A stretch of DNA of 15,356 nt from Massilia sp. (lineage in GTDB: Bacteria > Pseudomonadota > Gammaproteobacteria > Burkholderiales > Burkholderiaceae_D): assembly GCA_028291845.1 (NCBI GenBank), contig JAQGNM010000537.1, positions 1 to 15,356 of the forward strand, written 5' to 3'. The position numbers were made by a program, and so were the translations under genes. Below the pieces are notes generated by a model, which saw nothing but the letters and a program-made list of their open reading frames with translations, was not told the origin of the DNA and searched no databases. This document shows, piece after piece, positions 7,323 through 14,930 of this stretch. How positions within the stretch are numbered: the first letter of the stretch is position 1; each line of letters begins with the position of its first letter.

Positions 7323-8741
7323 CTAAGCAACCTTGACGGCTGCCCGATTCGCTGCCGCGTTCGCCCTGGTATTGGCGAGCCTGGCCAGCGCCCAGGTCAG
7401 CAATATTGCCGCCACCGACAGGCCCAGCACCAGGCCGATCCAGAACCCGAACACCGCCATCGGTTCACGCGGGCCGAACGGCAGCCAGCCTGGCGCCAGG
7501 CCCAGCACAATGCCCAGCGGCAGCGAGAAGATCCAGAATGCCACCAGCTGGATCACCATTGGCTGGCGGGTCACCTTGTAGCCGCGAATCGCGCTCGAGG
7601 TCGCCACTTGCACGGCATCCGACAATTGAAACAGGGCGGCAAACAACAGCAGTTGCACGCACAGTTGCTGCACCGCGGGGTCGTTGGTGTATGCGCGCGC
7701 GATCTGCCAGCGAAACACGGCGACAAAGGCGGCCGACAGCAGGCCGAAGCCGGCCGACATCGCCACCCCGACCCAGGCGACGTGGCGCGCCTTGACCGCA
7801 TCGCCTTCGCCGAGCGCCTGGCCGACCCGGGTGATCAGGGCGATGCCGAAGCTGAGCGGCACCATGAAGGTCAGAGAAGAAAAATTCAGGGCGATCTGAT
7901 GGGCCGATACCTGCACCACGCCGAAGCGCGCCACCAGCAGGCTGATCAGGCCAAATGCGCTGACCTCGGCAAAATACGTCACCCCGATCGGCAGGCCCAG
8001 CCGCAGCATGCTGCCGATTTCAGCCCGGTCCGGACCTTCCCAGTGGGTGAATGGATAGGTCTGGCGGTAGGCCGGGGCGACCCGGATCCACCACAGCATG
8101 GCAGCGAGCATCAGCCAGGTGCCGGCCGCGGTGCCGACCGCGCAGCCGACCGCGCCCAGGCGGGGAAAGCCGAGGTTGCCGAACACCAGCAGCCAGTTGA
8201 CGACGATATTGAAAACCAGGCCGCCGAGGGCGATCACCATCACCGGGCGGGTCTGGTTGATGCTGGCGGTGTAGCCGTACAGGGCGCGGTAGCAGGCAAA
8301 GGCCGGCATGCCGATGCTGATGACGTGGGTGAACAAGGCGGCCTGGGCGGCAACAGCGGCGTCCAGGCCGAGGTGGCCGAACAGCAGGGCGCAGGCATTG
8401 GTGGCGGCGCAGGCGACGATGCCGACCCCGAGTCCCTTCCACAAGGACTGGCGCACCGAGTGGGGGATCGCATCGAAGCGGCCGGCGCCGACCTCGTGGG
8501 CGACCACGCTGTTGATCGCCATCATGACCCCCATCACCGTCACCAAGACGATCGACCACACCGACGCGCCCAGCGAGACGGCGGCCAATTCGTCGGCGTT
8601 GACGTGGCCGGTCATGGCGACGTCGGCCACGCCCATGCCGACAGTGGCGACCTGGCCGATCAATACAGGCCAGGACAGCTGCCAGATGGAACGCATTTCA
8701 TCGACGATAGCGTGGGAGGGGCGGTTCGACACGGTGGACAT
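7323..8741 (-). CDS. MATE family multidrug efflux transporter (NorM-like)
   Basis: A 472-residue inner-membrane protein with about 12 hydrophobic segments. The two-fold repeated MATE pattern is visible in the opening (LSWPVLIGQVATVGMGVADVAMTGHV) and in the mid-protein restart (LGLPIGVTYFAEVSAFGLISLLV). Transporters of this family export cationic drugs or metabolites using a Na+ or H+ gradient; the actual substrate cannot be told here. The frame continues upstream to a TTG at 8765, but MSTVSNRP at 8741 gives the usual family length. No strong Shine-Dalgarno is visible. It is divergent from the PH-domain gene across about 90 bp and followed by the dipeptidyl peptidase gene on the same strand. 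A mid-protein quote is given only to show the repeat. Confidence 0.92.
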   Translation of the reverse strand: MSTVSNRPSHAIVDEMRSIWQLSWPVLIGQVATVGMGVADVAMTGHVNADELAAVSLGASVWSIVLVTVMGVMMAINSVVAHEVGAGRFDAIPHSVRQSLWKGLGVGIVACAATNACALLFGHLGLDAAVAAQAALFTHVISIGMPAFACYRALYGYTASINQTRPVMVIALGGLVFNIVVNWLLVFGNLGFPRLGAVGCAVGTAAGTWLMLAAMLWWIRVAPAYRQTYPFTHWEGPDRAEIGSMLRLGLPIGVTYFAEVSAFGLISLLVARFGVVQVSAHQIALNFSSLTFMVPLSFGIALITRVGQALGEGDAVKARHVAWVGVAMSAGFGLLSAAFVAVFRWQIARAYTNDPAVQQLCVQLLLFAALFQLSDAVQVATSSAIRGYKVTRQPMVIQLVAFWIFSLPLGIVLGLAPGWLPFGPREPMAVFGFWIGLVLGLSVAAILLTWALARLANTRANAAANRAAVKVA

Positions 8742-8829
8742 GGGCAGCTTGCGACAGTAAAGCAATTATTTTACTGGCAATGCACGACCCTCGAATACAC
8801 TGGAGGCGACACCATTTTCCACTTCTGCC

Positions 8830-9363
8830 ATGACCGACGACAACATCATCCGGGCCCAATTCAATCCGCTGATCAAGCCATTTCTGGTGCTGAAGATCGG
8901 CTGGGTCATGATCATGACGGTGGTCGGCATCCCGCTGGCCGTCATCTGGTTCCTCGGCGTGGGGCGCTGGTGGGCGCAGCATTATTTTGATCGCCTCGAA
9001 TGCCAGCTGGGCGAAAAAAGCCTGCGCTACCGCAAGGGCATCCTGGTCACCACCGAAAAGACCATACCGCTGGAAAATATCCAGGACGTCACTTTTGTCG
9101 AGGGACCGATCCTGCGCCGGTTTGACTTGAGCACCCTGAAATTCGAAACGGCCGGGCACAGCGCGGGGCAGGCGTCGGATATGCATTTGACCGGGATCAT
9201 CGATGCACAGGCGTTTCGCGCCAAGATCATGACGGCGCGCGAAGCCTTGCGCCACACGCCGCGCGGGCAGGGCGCCGATGCTCAAGCGGAGCTGGAACTG
9301 CTGCGCTCGATCGACGCCAAACTGGGCGATCTGGTCGACTTGCTGCGTAATAAAAAACCTTAG
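8830..9363 (+). CDS. Membrane protein with bacterial PH domain (bPH2/YdbS-like)
   Basis: A 177-residue protein. Residues about 14-45 form one or two membrane segments (IKPFLVLKIGWVMIMTVVG, then IPLAVIWFLGVGRWW). A bPH2-type domain follows with its typical core (ECQLGEKSLRYRKGI, TIPLENIQDVTFVEGP, then L..FDLSTLKFETAG). The last 35 residues are charged and probably helical (LLRSIDAKLGDLVDLLRNKK). The family's function is poorly defined; membrane-anchored scaffolding is usually suggested. The only good GGAGG (8802-8806) is about 23 nt before the ATG, too far to be normal, and no other in-frame ATG, GTG or TTG was found between them. It converges on the cytochrome gene with an 11-nt gap. Confidence 0.88.
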   Translation: MTDDNIIRAQFNPLIKPFLVLKIGWVMIMTVVGIPLAVIWFLGVGRWWAQHYFDRLECQLGEKSLRYRKGILVTTEKTIPLENIQDVTFVEGPILRRFDLSTLKFETAGHSAGQASDMHLTGIIDAQAFRAKIMTAREALRHTPRGQGADAQAELELLRSIDAKLGDLVDLLRNKKP

Positions 9364-9374
9364 GGAAGCGCCGG

Positions 9375-10271
9375 CTACTTGCTGTCGTGCGGCGGCAAGG
9401 TTTTCAGATAGGCGTACAGGGCCCGCAGGTCGGTGTCGGTCATTTGCTTGAGCGAACCGAACGGCATCACCTCGCTGATCGCCGAACCGTCCGGCCGTTT
9501 GCCGCTGCGCAGGGTCGCCATGAACAACTCGGGCGACGGGTAGCGCGGCATCACGCTGCCCTTGCCGGGCGTCAGGTTGGCGGTGGGCGGCCAGGCCGAC
9601 GGCGCGCCGGGAATCGTGCCGCCAGCCAGTTGCGGGCCGTGGCAACCCATGCACGTATTGGCGAGATACGCGCCGTGGGCAGCCGAAATACCGGCCTCGA
9701 CCGGTGCCGGGGGCGGCGCTGCGTGGTCGATTTTCTCCGCCGCGTCCTTGATCGCTCCCAGCGCGTACAGCGCCTTGACCCGCACCGGCAGCTTGATGAC
9801 GGCGTGCACGCCGGGCGCCGGCGGCAATTGCGTCAGGTAGGCCAGCAGCGCCGCCATGTCGGCATCGCTGAGGCGGTTGTAGTCTTCGCTGGGCATGATC
9901 ATCACCGGGGTGCCGTCCGGCTTGACGCCGTGGCGCACCGTGCGCACCCAGTCGGCGGCGCGGTAATGGCGGGTGACGCTGTTTTCGCCCGGACTGATGT
10001 TGGGCGACACCACCAGCATGGCGCCATCGCGCAACACGGTTTGGCCGGCACCGTTTGCGCCGTGGCAGTCGGCGCAGCCGCGGGTGTTGAACAGGTAGCG
10101 GCCGTGGCCGACGCGGGCCGGATCGGCCGCCACTTCGAGCTGCCGCGCCGGCACGGCCACCTGGCGCGCCAGCTTGCGCTCGCCCAGCAGCTTGCCGGCC
10201 AGCGCCAAGCCCAGACCCACGCACACCATCGTGATCAGTACATAAGATATCCGCCGCGCCCACTTTTTCAT
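9375..10271 (-). CDS. Membrane-anchored diheme c-type cytochrome
   Basis: A 298-residue periplasmic electron carrier. An N-terminal uncleaved anchor or signal (basic MKKWARR, then a hydrophobic stretch to about residue 29) precedes two cytochrome c domains. The heme motifs are CADCH (C66, C69, H70) and CMGCH (C207, C210, H211). Each is followed by a plausible distal methionine in a family-like context (MIMPSEDY; EVMPFGSL). The layout resembles the cytochrome subunits of membrane-bound dehydrogenases, but no dehydrogenase gene is adjacent, so its redox partner is unknown. AGGAGG (10279-10284) lies 7 nt before the ATG at 10271 and decides the start over longer frames. It is divergent from cbpA across a 338-bp gap. 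Confidence 0.93.
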   Translation of the reverse strand: MKKWARRISYVLITMVCVGLGLALAGKLLGERKLARQVAVPARQLEVAADPARVGHGRYLFNTRGCADCHGANGAGQTVLRDGAMLVVSPNISPGENSVTRHYRAADWVRTVRHGVKPDGTPVMIMPSEDYNRLSDADMAALLAYLTQLPPAPGVHAVIKLPVRVKALYALGAIKDAAEKIDHAAPPPAPVEAGISAAHGAYLANTCMGCHGPQLAGGTIPGAPSAWPPTANLTPGKGSVMPRYPSPELFMATLRSGKRPDGSAISEVMPFGSLKQMTDTDLRALYAYLKTLPPHDSK

Positions 10272-10395
10272 AGCCCGCCCTCCTGACGTCATTGCTCGAA
10301 AAATGTAGCATCCGCGGCTGTCGATGCGGTGCCGAATTGAGCAAACGAGCGGCATTTGGCCTGATGTCCGAGCTAGAAATTCGTTGCTGATCAAA

Positions 10396-10418
10396 TGTGT
10401 CGAAATCGTTTCGAGACA
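10396..10418. promoter_or_regulatory. Inverted repeat, possible operator between divergent genes
   Basis: TGTGTCGAAA and TTTCGAGACA flank TCG. Arms of 10 bp match at 9 positions, with a perfect TCGAAA-TCG-TTTCGA core. No T-run follows, so it is not a terminator. The location between divergent promoters fits a dimeric regulator site; the regulator is unknown. Confidence 0.4.
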
Positions 10419-10519
10419 AGGAGCCAAGCGCAGACAGGCCGAGGCCGGGCGCGCATTGGAGACGCAGTATCGGAGCGGTTCCCGGCATATTTATTCAACG
10501 AATTTCTAACTCGGGGCAC

Positions 10520-10525
10520 TATACT
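10520..10525 (+). promoter_or_regulatory. Possible -10 element for cbpA
   Basis: TATACT is a good sigma-70 -10 box 85 nt before the cbpA start codon. No convincing -35 was found at 16-18 nt upstream, and I saw no clear sigma-32 consensus, so this is tentative. Confidence 0.3.
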
Positions 10526-10609
10526 GTGTTGTCGTTTTGGCGATGATGCGTGCGCCGATTCGGCCGCCGCTACGTTAGGATGCGTAAAACAACCCGGGAG
10601 TGCAGTTTC

Positions 10610-11494
10610 GTGGAATACAAGGATTACTACGCCAGTCTTGGCGTCGACAAGACGGCGTCGGCCGACGACATCAAAAAGGCGTACCGCAAACTGGTGCGCA
10701 AGTACCATCCCGATGTCAGCAAGCTGAAAGACGCCGACAGCAAGACCAAGGAAATCAACGAAGCCTACGGGGTGCTCGGTGACGCCGAAAAGCGTGCGGC
10801 CTACGACGAACTGGGCAGCGGAGCGCGTCCCGGCCAGGAGTTTCATCCGCCGCCGAACTGGGGCGGCGGCGGCTTCGGCGGCGCGGACATGGACAGCGAC
10901 TTTTTTTCGGACCTGTTCGCCAACGTCGGCAGGCGCGGCGGCCGCGGCGGCGGCTTTCAAATGCGCGGCGAGGACATCCATGCGACCATCGGCATCGACC
11001 TGTACGACGCCTATCACGGCGCTACCCGCACCATCAGCATGCGGACGGCCAGCGGCGACAAATCGCTCGACGTCAAGATTCCCAAGGGCGTGCTGCCGGG
11101 CCAGCAACTGCGCCTGTCCGGCCAGGGCCACCCGGGCCGCGGCGGCGCGCCGAATGGCGACCTGTACCTGGAAATTACGATCAACCCCGACCGCCGCTAC
11201 CGGGTCGAGGGCAGCGATGTCTACGAAACCGTGCCGGTGACGCCGTGGGAGGCGGCGCTGGGCGGCGCCATCAACGTGCCTACGCCGTCCGGCAACGTCG
11301 AAGTCAATGTGCCGCCGGGTTCGCAAACGGGACGCAAGCTGCGCCTGAAGGGCCGCGGCATTCCGGCGGCCACGCCGGGCGACCTGTATCTGGTGCTGGA
11401 GGTGGTATTGCCGCCCGCACGCGACGAAAATGCGCGCAAGCTGTATGAACAGATGGCCCGCGAGATGGCGTTCAATCCGCGCGAGCCGCACTGA
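10610..11494 (+). CDS. cbpA: Curved DNA-binding protein CbpA, class II DnaJ-like co-chaperone
   Basis: A 294-residue J-domain protein that stimulates DnaK ATPase and, in E. coli, binds curved DNA. The J domain is at residues 5-70 with HPD at 33-35 (KYHPDV). A Gly/Phe-rich linker follows (about 85-125: GGGGFGGADM, GGRGGGFQMRG), then two beta-rich substrate-binding C-terminal domains. The CxxCxGxG zinc finger of DnaJ is absent, as expected for CbpA. I chose the GTG at 10610 because MEYKDYYASLGV aligns with the family start and GGGAG (10596-10600) lies 9 nt before it. The in-frame ATGs at 10550 and 10580 would add 20 or 10 non-family residues. The modulator gene cbpM follows after 34 nt, so the two form an operon. 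Confidence 0.93.
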   Translation: MEYKDYYASLGVDKTASADDIKKAYRKLVRKYHPDVSKLKDADSKTKEINEAYGVLGDAEKRAAYDELGSGARPGQEFHPPPNWGGGGFGGADMDSDFFSDLFANVGRRGGRGGGFQMRGEDIHATIGIDLYDAYHGATRTISMRTASGDKSLDVKIPKGVLPGQQLRLSGQGHPGRGGAPNGDLYLEITINPDRRYRVEGSDVYETVPVTPWEAALGGAINVPTPSGNVEVNVPPGSQTGRKLRLKGRGIPAATPGDLYLVLEVVLPPARDENARKLYEQMAREMAFNPREPH

Positions 11495-11528
11495 GGCCGC
11501 AGCAAACGTACAACACGGAGCATAAAGC

Positions 11529-11840
11529 ATGGGCAACAACCTACCACTGAGCGGGGTCCTGCTCGACGATGTCGCTTTGACCCTCGACGAACTGGCGCTG
11601 TCTTGCCAGGTCGAACCGGACTGGGTGATCCGCCACGTACGGGCCGGCGTGCTGGGCGACGACAGCAGTTTCGAGATCACCACCATCCGCTTTCGCAGCG
11701 GCGACCTGGTGCGCGCGCTGCGCCTGCGCAATATCGAGCAGGCGTTCGATGCCAACGAAGACATCGCCGCCCTGGTGCTCGACCTGGGCGATGAAATTCA
11801 CCGCTTGCGCACCCGCTTGCGGGTGGTCGGCGGCGAATAG
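11529..11840 (+). CDS. cbpM: Chaperone modulator CbpM
   Basis: A 103-residue MerR-like small protein that, in E. coli, binds the CbpA J domain and inhibits its co-chaperone and DNA-binding activity. The typical features are a central segment LSCQVEPDWVIRHVRAGVL resembling a winged-helix recognition region, RLRNIEQAFDAN, and a C-terminal helix LVLDLGDEIHRLRTRL. GGAG lies 8 nt before the ATG. It sits directly behind cbpA, matching the conserved cbpAM order, which strongly supports the call. It converges on the outer-membrane barrel gene with only 28 nt between stops, and I see no convincing terminator there. Confidence 0.9.
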   Translation: MGNNLPLSGVLLDDVALTLDELALSCQVEPDWVIRHVRAGVLGDDSSFEITTIRFRSGDLVRALRLRNIEQAFDANEDIAALVLDLGDEIHRLRTRLRVVGGE

Positions 11841-11868
11841 AGAAGTCCACCGGTGGCGGCCGTCCCGC

Positions 11869-13224
11869 CTAAAAGCTCATCGGCACGCGCAGCGACAGCG
11901 AGACGTCGGGCGTGTCGCGTGTCACCCCGGCGCCCACCGATACATTCAGGGTGCGCTTGGCGTTCAAGCGGTACGAGTAACCGATCAACAGGGTGCCCAG
12001 CTGGGTGCGCACCGCGCCCGGCACCGTCAGGCCGTTTTGTTTCATACGGCCAATCGAGCTGTGGTCGTAACCCAGGCTCAGTGACGCCTTGTCGTTGAGC
12101 GCCAGACCCATGCCGAAATTGAAGCCATACACATCGCCCGGCGCCAGTTCGCCCAGCGGATCGCGCTCGCCATTCAACACCAGCCGCGTCACGCCGCTGC
12201 GCTTGATGTTGTGCAGGTAGCTGAAGGTGCCGAAAAAAATCGCCGGGTCGGAGGGAAACAGCCAGGTCAGGCTCGGCTGCACCGAATAGAATCCGGAGCC
12301 GGTCGGCAAGTCCAGCGGCAGCCCGGTGCCGGTGACGTTTTCGCCCACGCAGCGGCGCAGGCAGTCGGTGACGACGTCGAAGGGATCGCGCCCGGTGCGG
12401 CTCTTGAAACGCAGGCCGCCGATAAAATACGGCATGTCGGCGCCGCCGTTGTTGAGCTGGTAGCGCGCCGCCAGTTCGACGTCGCCAAGCGCCTTGCCGG
12501 ACGTGTCGAAGACGTTTTCCACCGCCGTGCCGGTGAAGATCTCGCGGCTGACCGTCGAGTCGGAGCGGTACACGTACGGCACCTTCAGTTCCACTTCGAG
12601 ACGGTTGGTCAGACCGGTGCGCCCGGTCAGCGAAGCGGTGAAGGTGTTGCGTTTGACTTCGCGCACGTCGACCAGGCCGATCAGCAGCGCGGGAATGATG
12701 GTGTAGCCTACCAGCGCCACCCGGTTGCTCGAAGAGTAGCCGAATTGCAAGGCCGGTTCGAGGACGAATTTGCCTTTCTGGGTCAGCACGCCGGGCGCCT
12801 CGAACAGGGGAGCGATTTCGGGCGGACGGCTGTCGCGCTGCGGGGCCTGGCCGACCGGCTGCGGCGCTTGCTGCCCGGCGTCCGGACCGGTGCCGCGTTG
12901 AACGTCGAGCAGGGCCGCGCGCGCCGGCGCCGCCGCCAGGGCCGGCGCCGGCAGTGCCGGTGCGACCGGCTGCGCCGTTTGCGCCGTTTGCGCCATTTGC
13001 ACCAACTGCGCCTTTTGCGCTTCAAGCTCGCCCTGCAGGCGCTCGACCAGCTGGCGCTGCACGTCGATCGTCTGTTGCATCTCGATCAGTCGCTGTTGCA
13101 CCTGCTGCAGGTCGGCGCCGACCGCCCCATGATCGGCGGCGGCGGCGGCGCTGGCGCAAACGCCGGCCACGGCCAGGCCGATGGCGCTGCGCTGAAACAC
13201 CGCGAAGACTGCTTTACTGCGCAT
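11869..13224 (-). CDS. FapF-like outer-membrane beta-barrel with N-terminal coiled coil
   Basis: A 451-residue exported protein. The signal peptide spans residues 1-30 (ending ASAAAAA). A Gln-rich coiled coil covers about 38-80 (DLQQVQQRLIEMQQTID, then RLQGELEAQKAQLVQMAQ). A disordered Ala/Pro/Gln linker runs to about 135. A beta-barrel domain of about 300 residues has alternating hydrophobic strands and a terminal phenylalanine (RVPMSF), the usual signal for BAM insertion. Known FapF has exactly this plan: a trimeric coiled-coil gate plus barrel that exports amyloid subunits. Barrels of the MetA-pathway transporter type look similar, so the family alone is not decisive; the neighbouring C39 peptidase and secreted Q/N-rich proteins make FapF the best reading. 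AAGGAG lies 5 nt before the ATG. It is the last gene of the cluster. Confidence 0.8.
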   Translation of the reverse strand: MRSKAVFAVFQRSAIGLAVAGVCASAAAAADHGAVGADLQQVQQRLIEMQQTIDVQRQLVERLQGELEAQKAQLVQMAQTAQTAQPVAPALPAPALAAAPARAALLDVQRGTGPDAGQQAPQPVGQAPQRDSRPPEIAPLFEAPGVLTQKGKFVLEPALQFGYSSSNRVALVGYTIIPALLIGLVDVREVKRNTFTASLTGRTGLTNRLEVELKVPYVYRSDSTVSREIFTGTAVENVFDTSGKALGDVELAARYQLNNGGADMPYFIGGLRFKSRTGRDPFDVVTDCLRRCVGENVTGTGLPLDLPTGSGFYSVQPSLTWLFPSDPAIFFGTFSYLHNIKRSGVTRLVLNGERDPLGELAPGDVYGFNFGMGLALNDKASLSLGYDHSSIGRMKQNGLTVPGAVRTQLGTLLIGYSYRLNAKRTLNVSVGAGVTRDTPDVSLSLRVPMSF

Positions 13225-13263
13225 GGTCTCTCCTTGTAATAATCTTCATGATGAATGTATTGA

Positions 13264-13782
13264 CTAATGCACCGGGATCGCCCGGATGCCGGCGTCGCGC
13301 ACGGCGCCGTTGAAATTGAGGTTTGTCATCAGCGATGCGCTGTTGACGTTGGCGTTGATGACGGTCTGGGTGCCGATGGTCTGGCCGTTCAGGGTGTTTT
13401 GCACATAGGTGCCGGGCACGCTCGGCAAGCCGGCGAAATTGCCGGCGCCGTTCTGTACCAGGCGGGCGCCGCCGATGGCGTCGCGCGCCTGCCTGGCTTC
13501 GTCAGCGCTGATGCTGGCGATGTTGGCGACATTAAAACTGCTTTGCGCCACCAGCTGGCCGTTGATCGACACCAGCCGTTCGATGCCGAGCGACATGGTC
13601 AAGCCTGAGGGCAAATCAAAGCCGCCGCGCTGCTGGTCGAGCGCCTGCGGGGCGATCTTGCGCCAGCCGGACGGCGCGCTGCAGCAGGCCACGTCGAAGC
13701 CGATAGCGCGCTCGGCCAGCGTTTGGGCGGAGGCGCCGTGGCCGGCGCCGCTCAGCATGACAAGCAGGGTCAGGTATTTCAT
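13264..13782 (-). CDS. Secreted protein in the FapE position, Q/N-motif protein
   Basis: A 172-residue protein with a signal peptide (MKYLTLLVMLSGAGHGASA, cleavage before Q20). The mature part has an adjacent cysteine pair (C33-C34), a segment LPSGLTMSLGIERLVSINGQ, and a C-terminal Asn/Gln/Thr-rich stretch at residues 127-147 (VQNTLNGQTIGTQTVINANV). That stretch resembles the end of the 128-aa protein encoded upstream. By order it occupies the fapE place, between the C39 peptidase and the barrel. Pseudomonas FapB, FapC and FapE carry CxC motifs near the C-terminus; none is present here, so orthology is not shown. AAGGAA lies 5-6 nt before the ATG. It could be a minor fibre component or an export factor; I do not recognise a defined domain. 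Confidence 0.75.
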   Translation of the reverse strand: MKYLTLLVMLSGAGHGASAQTLAERAIGFDVACCSAPSGWRKIAPQALDQQRGGFDLPSGLTMSLGIERLVSINGQLVAQSSFNVANIASISADEARQARDAIGGARLVQNGAGNFAGLPSVPGTYVQNTLNGQTIGTQTVINANVNSASLMTNLNFNGAVRDAGIRAIPVH

Positions 13783-13799
13783 CGGGTTTCCTTAAAACT

Positions 13800-14477
13800 T
13801 TAAAAATCGCCTGGGCCGAATTTCGGCAAGGTCAGCGCCGCCAGCGCGGTGGCGTCGAGCGCCTGGCCGAGCGGCGCGGCGGGCGCGGCGCGCCAGTCCG
13901 GCGCGCCGTTGAAGGCCACCGTGCCCTGGTAGCCATGTATAACGAACAGCAATTTGTTACGCCACAATTCGCGAAACCGCGCCACCGACACCGAGCGCGC
14001 GCCGGTGGCGGGGTCGCCCAGCAGCACGCGGCCGTCGGCGATTCCTTTGAGCACCACGAAGTGGTTGTAACCCTGGTCGGAGATCAGCACGATGGCGGGC
14101 AGCTTGGCCTCGACCAGTTTTTCCAGCGGTAACTCAAAACCGTCGGCATGAAAGCCCCGTTGCAGCAGAAAGCGCTGCATGTCGAGCAGCGAAAAACCCT
14201 GCTGGCGGATCTTTTGCTGATCGCCCTGCAGGAACATCGCTTCGAACACCAGCGCTTCGGTGACGGGGTAGTTGTAATGGTGGGTCAGCAAGGTGGCCAG
14301 CGCCGCCGAGCCGCAACTGAAATCATACTGCTGGCGCACGGTGGCGCCGAAGCGCATCTGCTTCCAGCTCTTGACGGACAGGCTGGCGCTGGTGCCGGAG
14401 GTCGGACTGAGGTCGATGGCGTGGCTGGCGCCGCCGCCGGCCATCAGCAAACTCAATAAGGCCAGTTGCGCCTTCAC
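13800..14477 (-). CDS. C39-type papain-like cysteine peptidase, FapD-like
   Basis: A 225-residue exported peptidase. A signal peptide (MKAQLALLSLLMAGGGASHA) precedes a C39 domain. The catalytic cysteine is C55 in QQYDFSCGSAA, with the oxyanion glutamine Q49 six residues earlier. The histidine is H139 in GYNHFVVLKG and the aspartate D155 in LLGDPATG. All are intact. Unlike bacteriocin ABC transporters, the domain stands alone with no membrane or ATPase domain, as in FapD, which is thought to act in the periplasm on the amyloid system. The start is a GTG at 14477, one nucleotide past the stop of the upstream gene and without a clear Shine-Dalgarno, implying translational coupling. The next ATG would cut the signal peptide. 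Confidence 0.88.
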   Translation of the reverse strand: MKAQLALLSLLMAGGGASHAIDLSPTSGTSASLSVKSWKQMRFGATVRQQYDFSCGSAALATLLTHHYNYPVTEALVFEAMFLQGDQQKIRQQGFSLLDMQRFLLQRGFHADGFELPLEKLVEAKLPAIVLISDQGYNHFVVLKGIADGRVLLGDPATGARSVSVARFRELWRNKLLFVIHGYQGTVAFNGAPDWRAAPAAPLGQALDATALAALTLPKFGPGDF

Positions 14478-14478
14478 G

Positions 14479-14865
14479 TCAGCGCATCTGCAGGTTGATG
14501 ACGGTGGCGTTCTGAATCAGCACGTTGGCGCCGGTATTCTGAATCACCATCGGCAGACCGCTCATGTTGGCGAACGAACCGTTGTCGATGACGTTGTTGC
14601 CGGTGACGACGTTACGCGCCGAATTGCCGGCCACGGTGGCATTCAGCGACGCTTGCGTGGTGTCGGTGTCGGCGCCGCCGCGCAGGCCGTCGAGCTTGTC
14701 GGATGCGGCCGCTTTCGGCCAGGCCGGTTCGACGGTTTTCCCGGCTGCGCCAGGCGCCGCGGCGGCCGTGCCCTGCGCCGCCGGCGTGGTTTGCGCCGCC
14801 GCCGGCGTGTTCAATGCCAGCGCGCCCAGCAGGCCGGCCAGCATCATGGTTGTCTTGTAGTGCAT
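14479..14865 (-). CDS. Small secreted Q/N-motif protein, candidate fibre subunit (FapC position)
   Basis: A 128-residue protein with signal peptide MHYKTTMMLAGLLGALALNTPAAA. A low-complexity Ala/Thr/Pro linker follows (about 25-60), then an Asn/Val/Gly-rich C-terminal domain: NATVAGNSARNVVTGNNVID, then IQNTGANVLIQNATVINLQ at about 108-126. That composition and alternation suit beta-sheet stacking. AAGGAG lies 5 nt before the ATG at 14865, which decides against the longer frame start at 14913. The stop is one base before the GTG of the C39 peptidase. It occupies the place of fapC relative to fapD, but has no long imperfect repeats, so it is either a minimal subunit or a nucleator. The function is inferred from context. 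Confidence 0.75.
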   Translation of the reverse strand: MHYKTTMMLAGLLGALALNTPAAAQTTPAAQGTAAAAPGAAGKTVEPAWPKAAASDKLDGLRGGADTDTTQASLNATVAGNSARNVVTGNNVIDNGSFANMSGLPMVIQNTGANVLIQNATVINLQMR

Positions 14866-14891
14866 GGGATCTCCTTGCTCGGTAAAACAAA

Positions 14892-14923
14892 CGCCGCGGC
14901 CTTGCGACAGCAAGGCCGCGGCG
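14892..14923 (-). terminator. 14-bp hairpin after the Gly/Asn-rich gene: partial terminator or mRNA stabiliser
   Basis: A perfect 14-bp stem (14892-14905 with 14910-14923) has a 4-nt loop. On the minus strand it starts 7 nt after the stop codon and is followed by TTTGTTTTACC. The interrupted T-run suggests incomplete termination, with the export genes reached by read-through. Confidence 0.7.
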
Positions 14924-14930
14924 GGACTAC

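Larger units (their letters stand above)
10272..10609. other. 338-bp divergent intergenic region between cytochrome c and cbpA
   Basis: No credible gene is seen here. It contains the cytochrome ribosome-binding site (10279-10284), a 23-bp inverted repeat (10396-10418), a possible -10 box TATACT (10520-10525) facing cbpA, and the cbpA Shine-Dalgarno GGGAG (10596-10600). The rest shows nothing I can name. Confidence 0.7.

Noticed and set aside
7608..8990. 460-codon plus-strand frame opposite the MATE transporter
   Set aside because: The translation is hydrophilic and His/Gly/Asp-rich, a mirror of a membrane protein gene; it also overlaps the start of the PH-domain gene.
8698..11764. Minus-strand frames of 596 and 457 codons across the PH-domain gene, the cytochrome region and cbpA-cbpM
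   Set aside because: Both overlap genes with clear motifs (PH core, CxxCH, HPD) and show no family features of their own.
11841..11868. Shared terminator between cbpM and the barrel gene
   Set aside because: GGCGG/CCGCC can pair, but the stem is only 5 bp and no T-run follows on either strand.
12211..13239. 342-codon plus-strand frame opposite the FapF-like barrel
   Set aside because: It is a shadow frame rich in Arg, Gln and Leu from the complement of the coiled coil; it lacks a ribosome-binding site and a recognisable domain.
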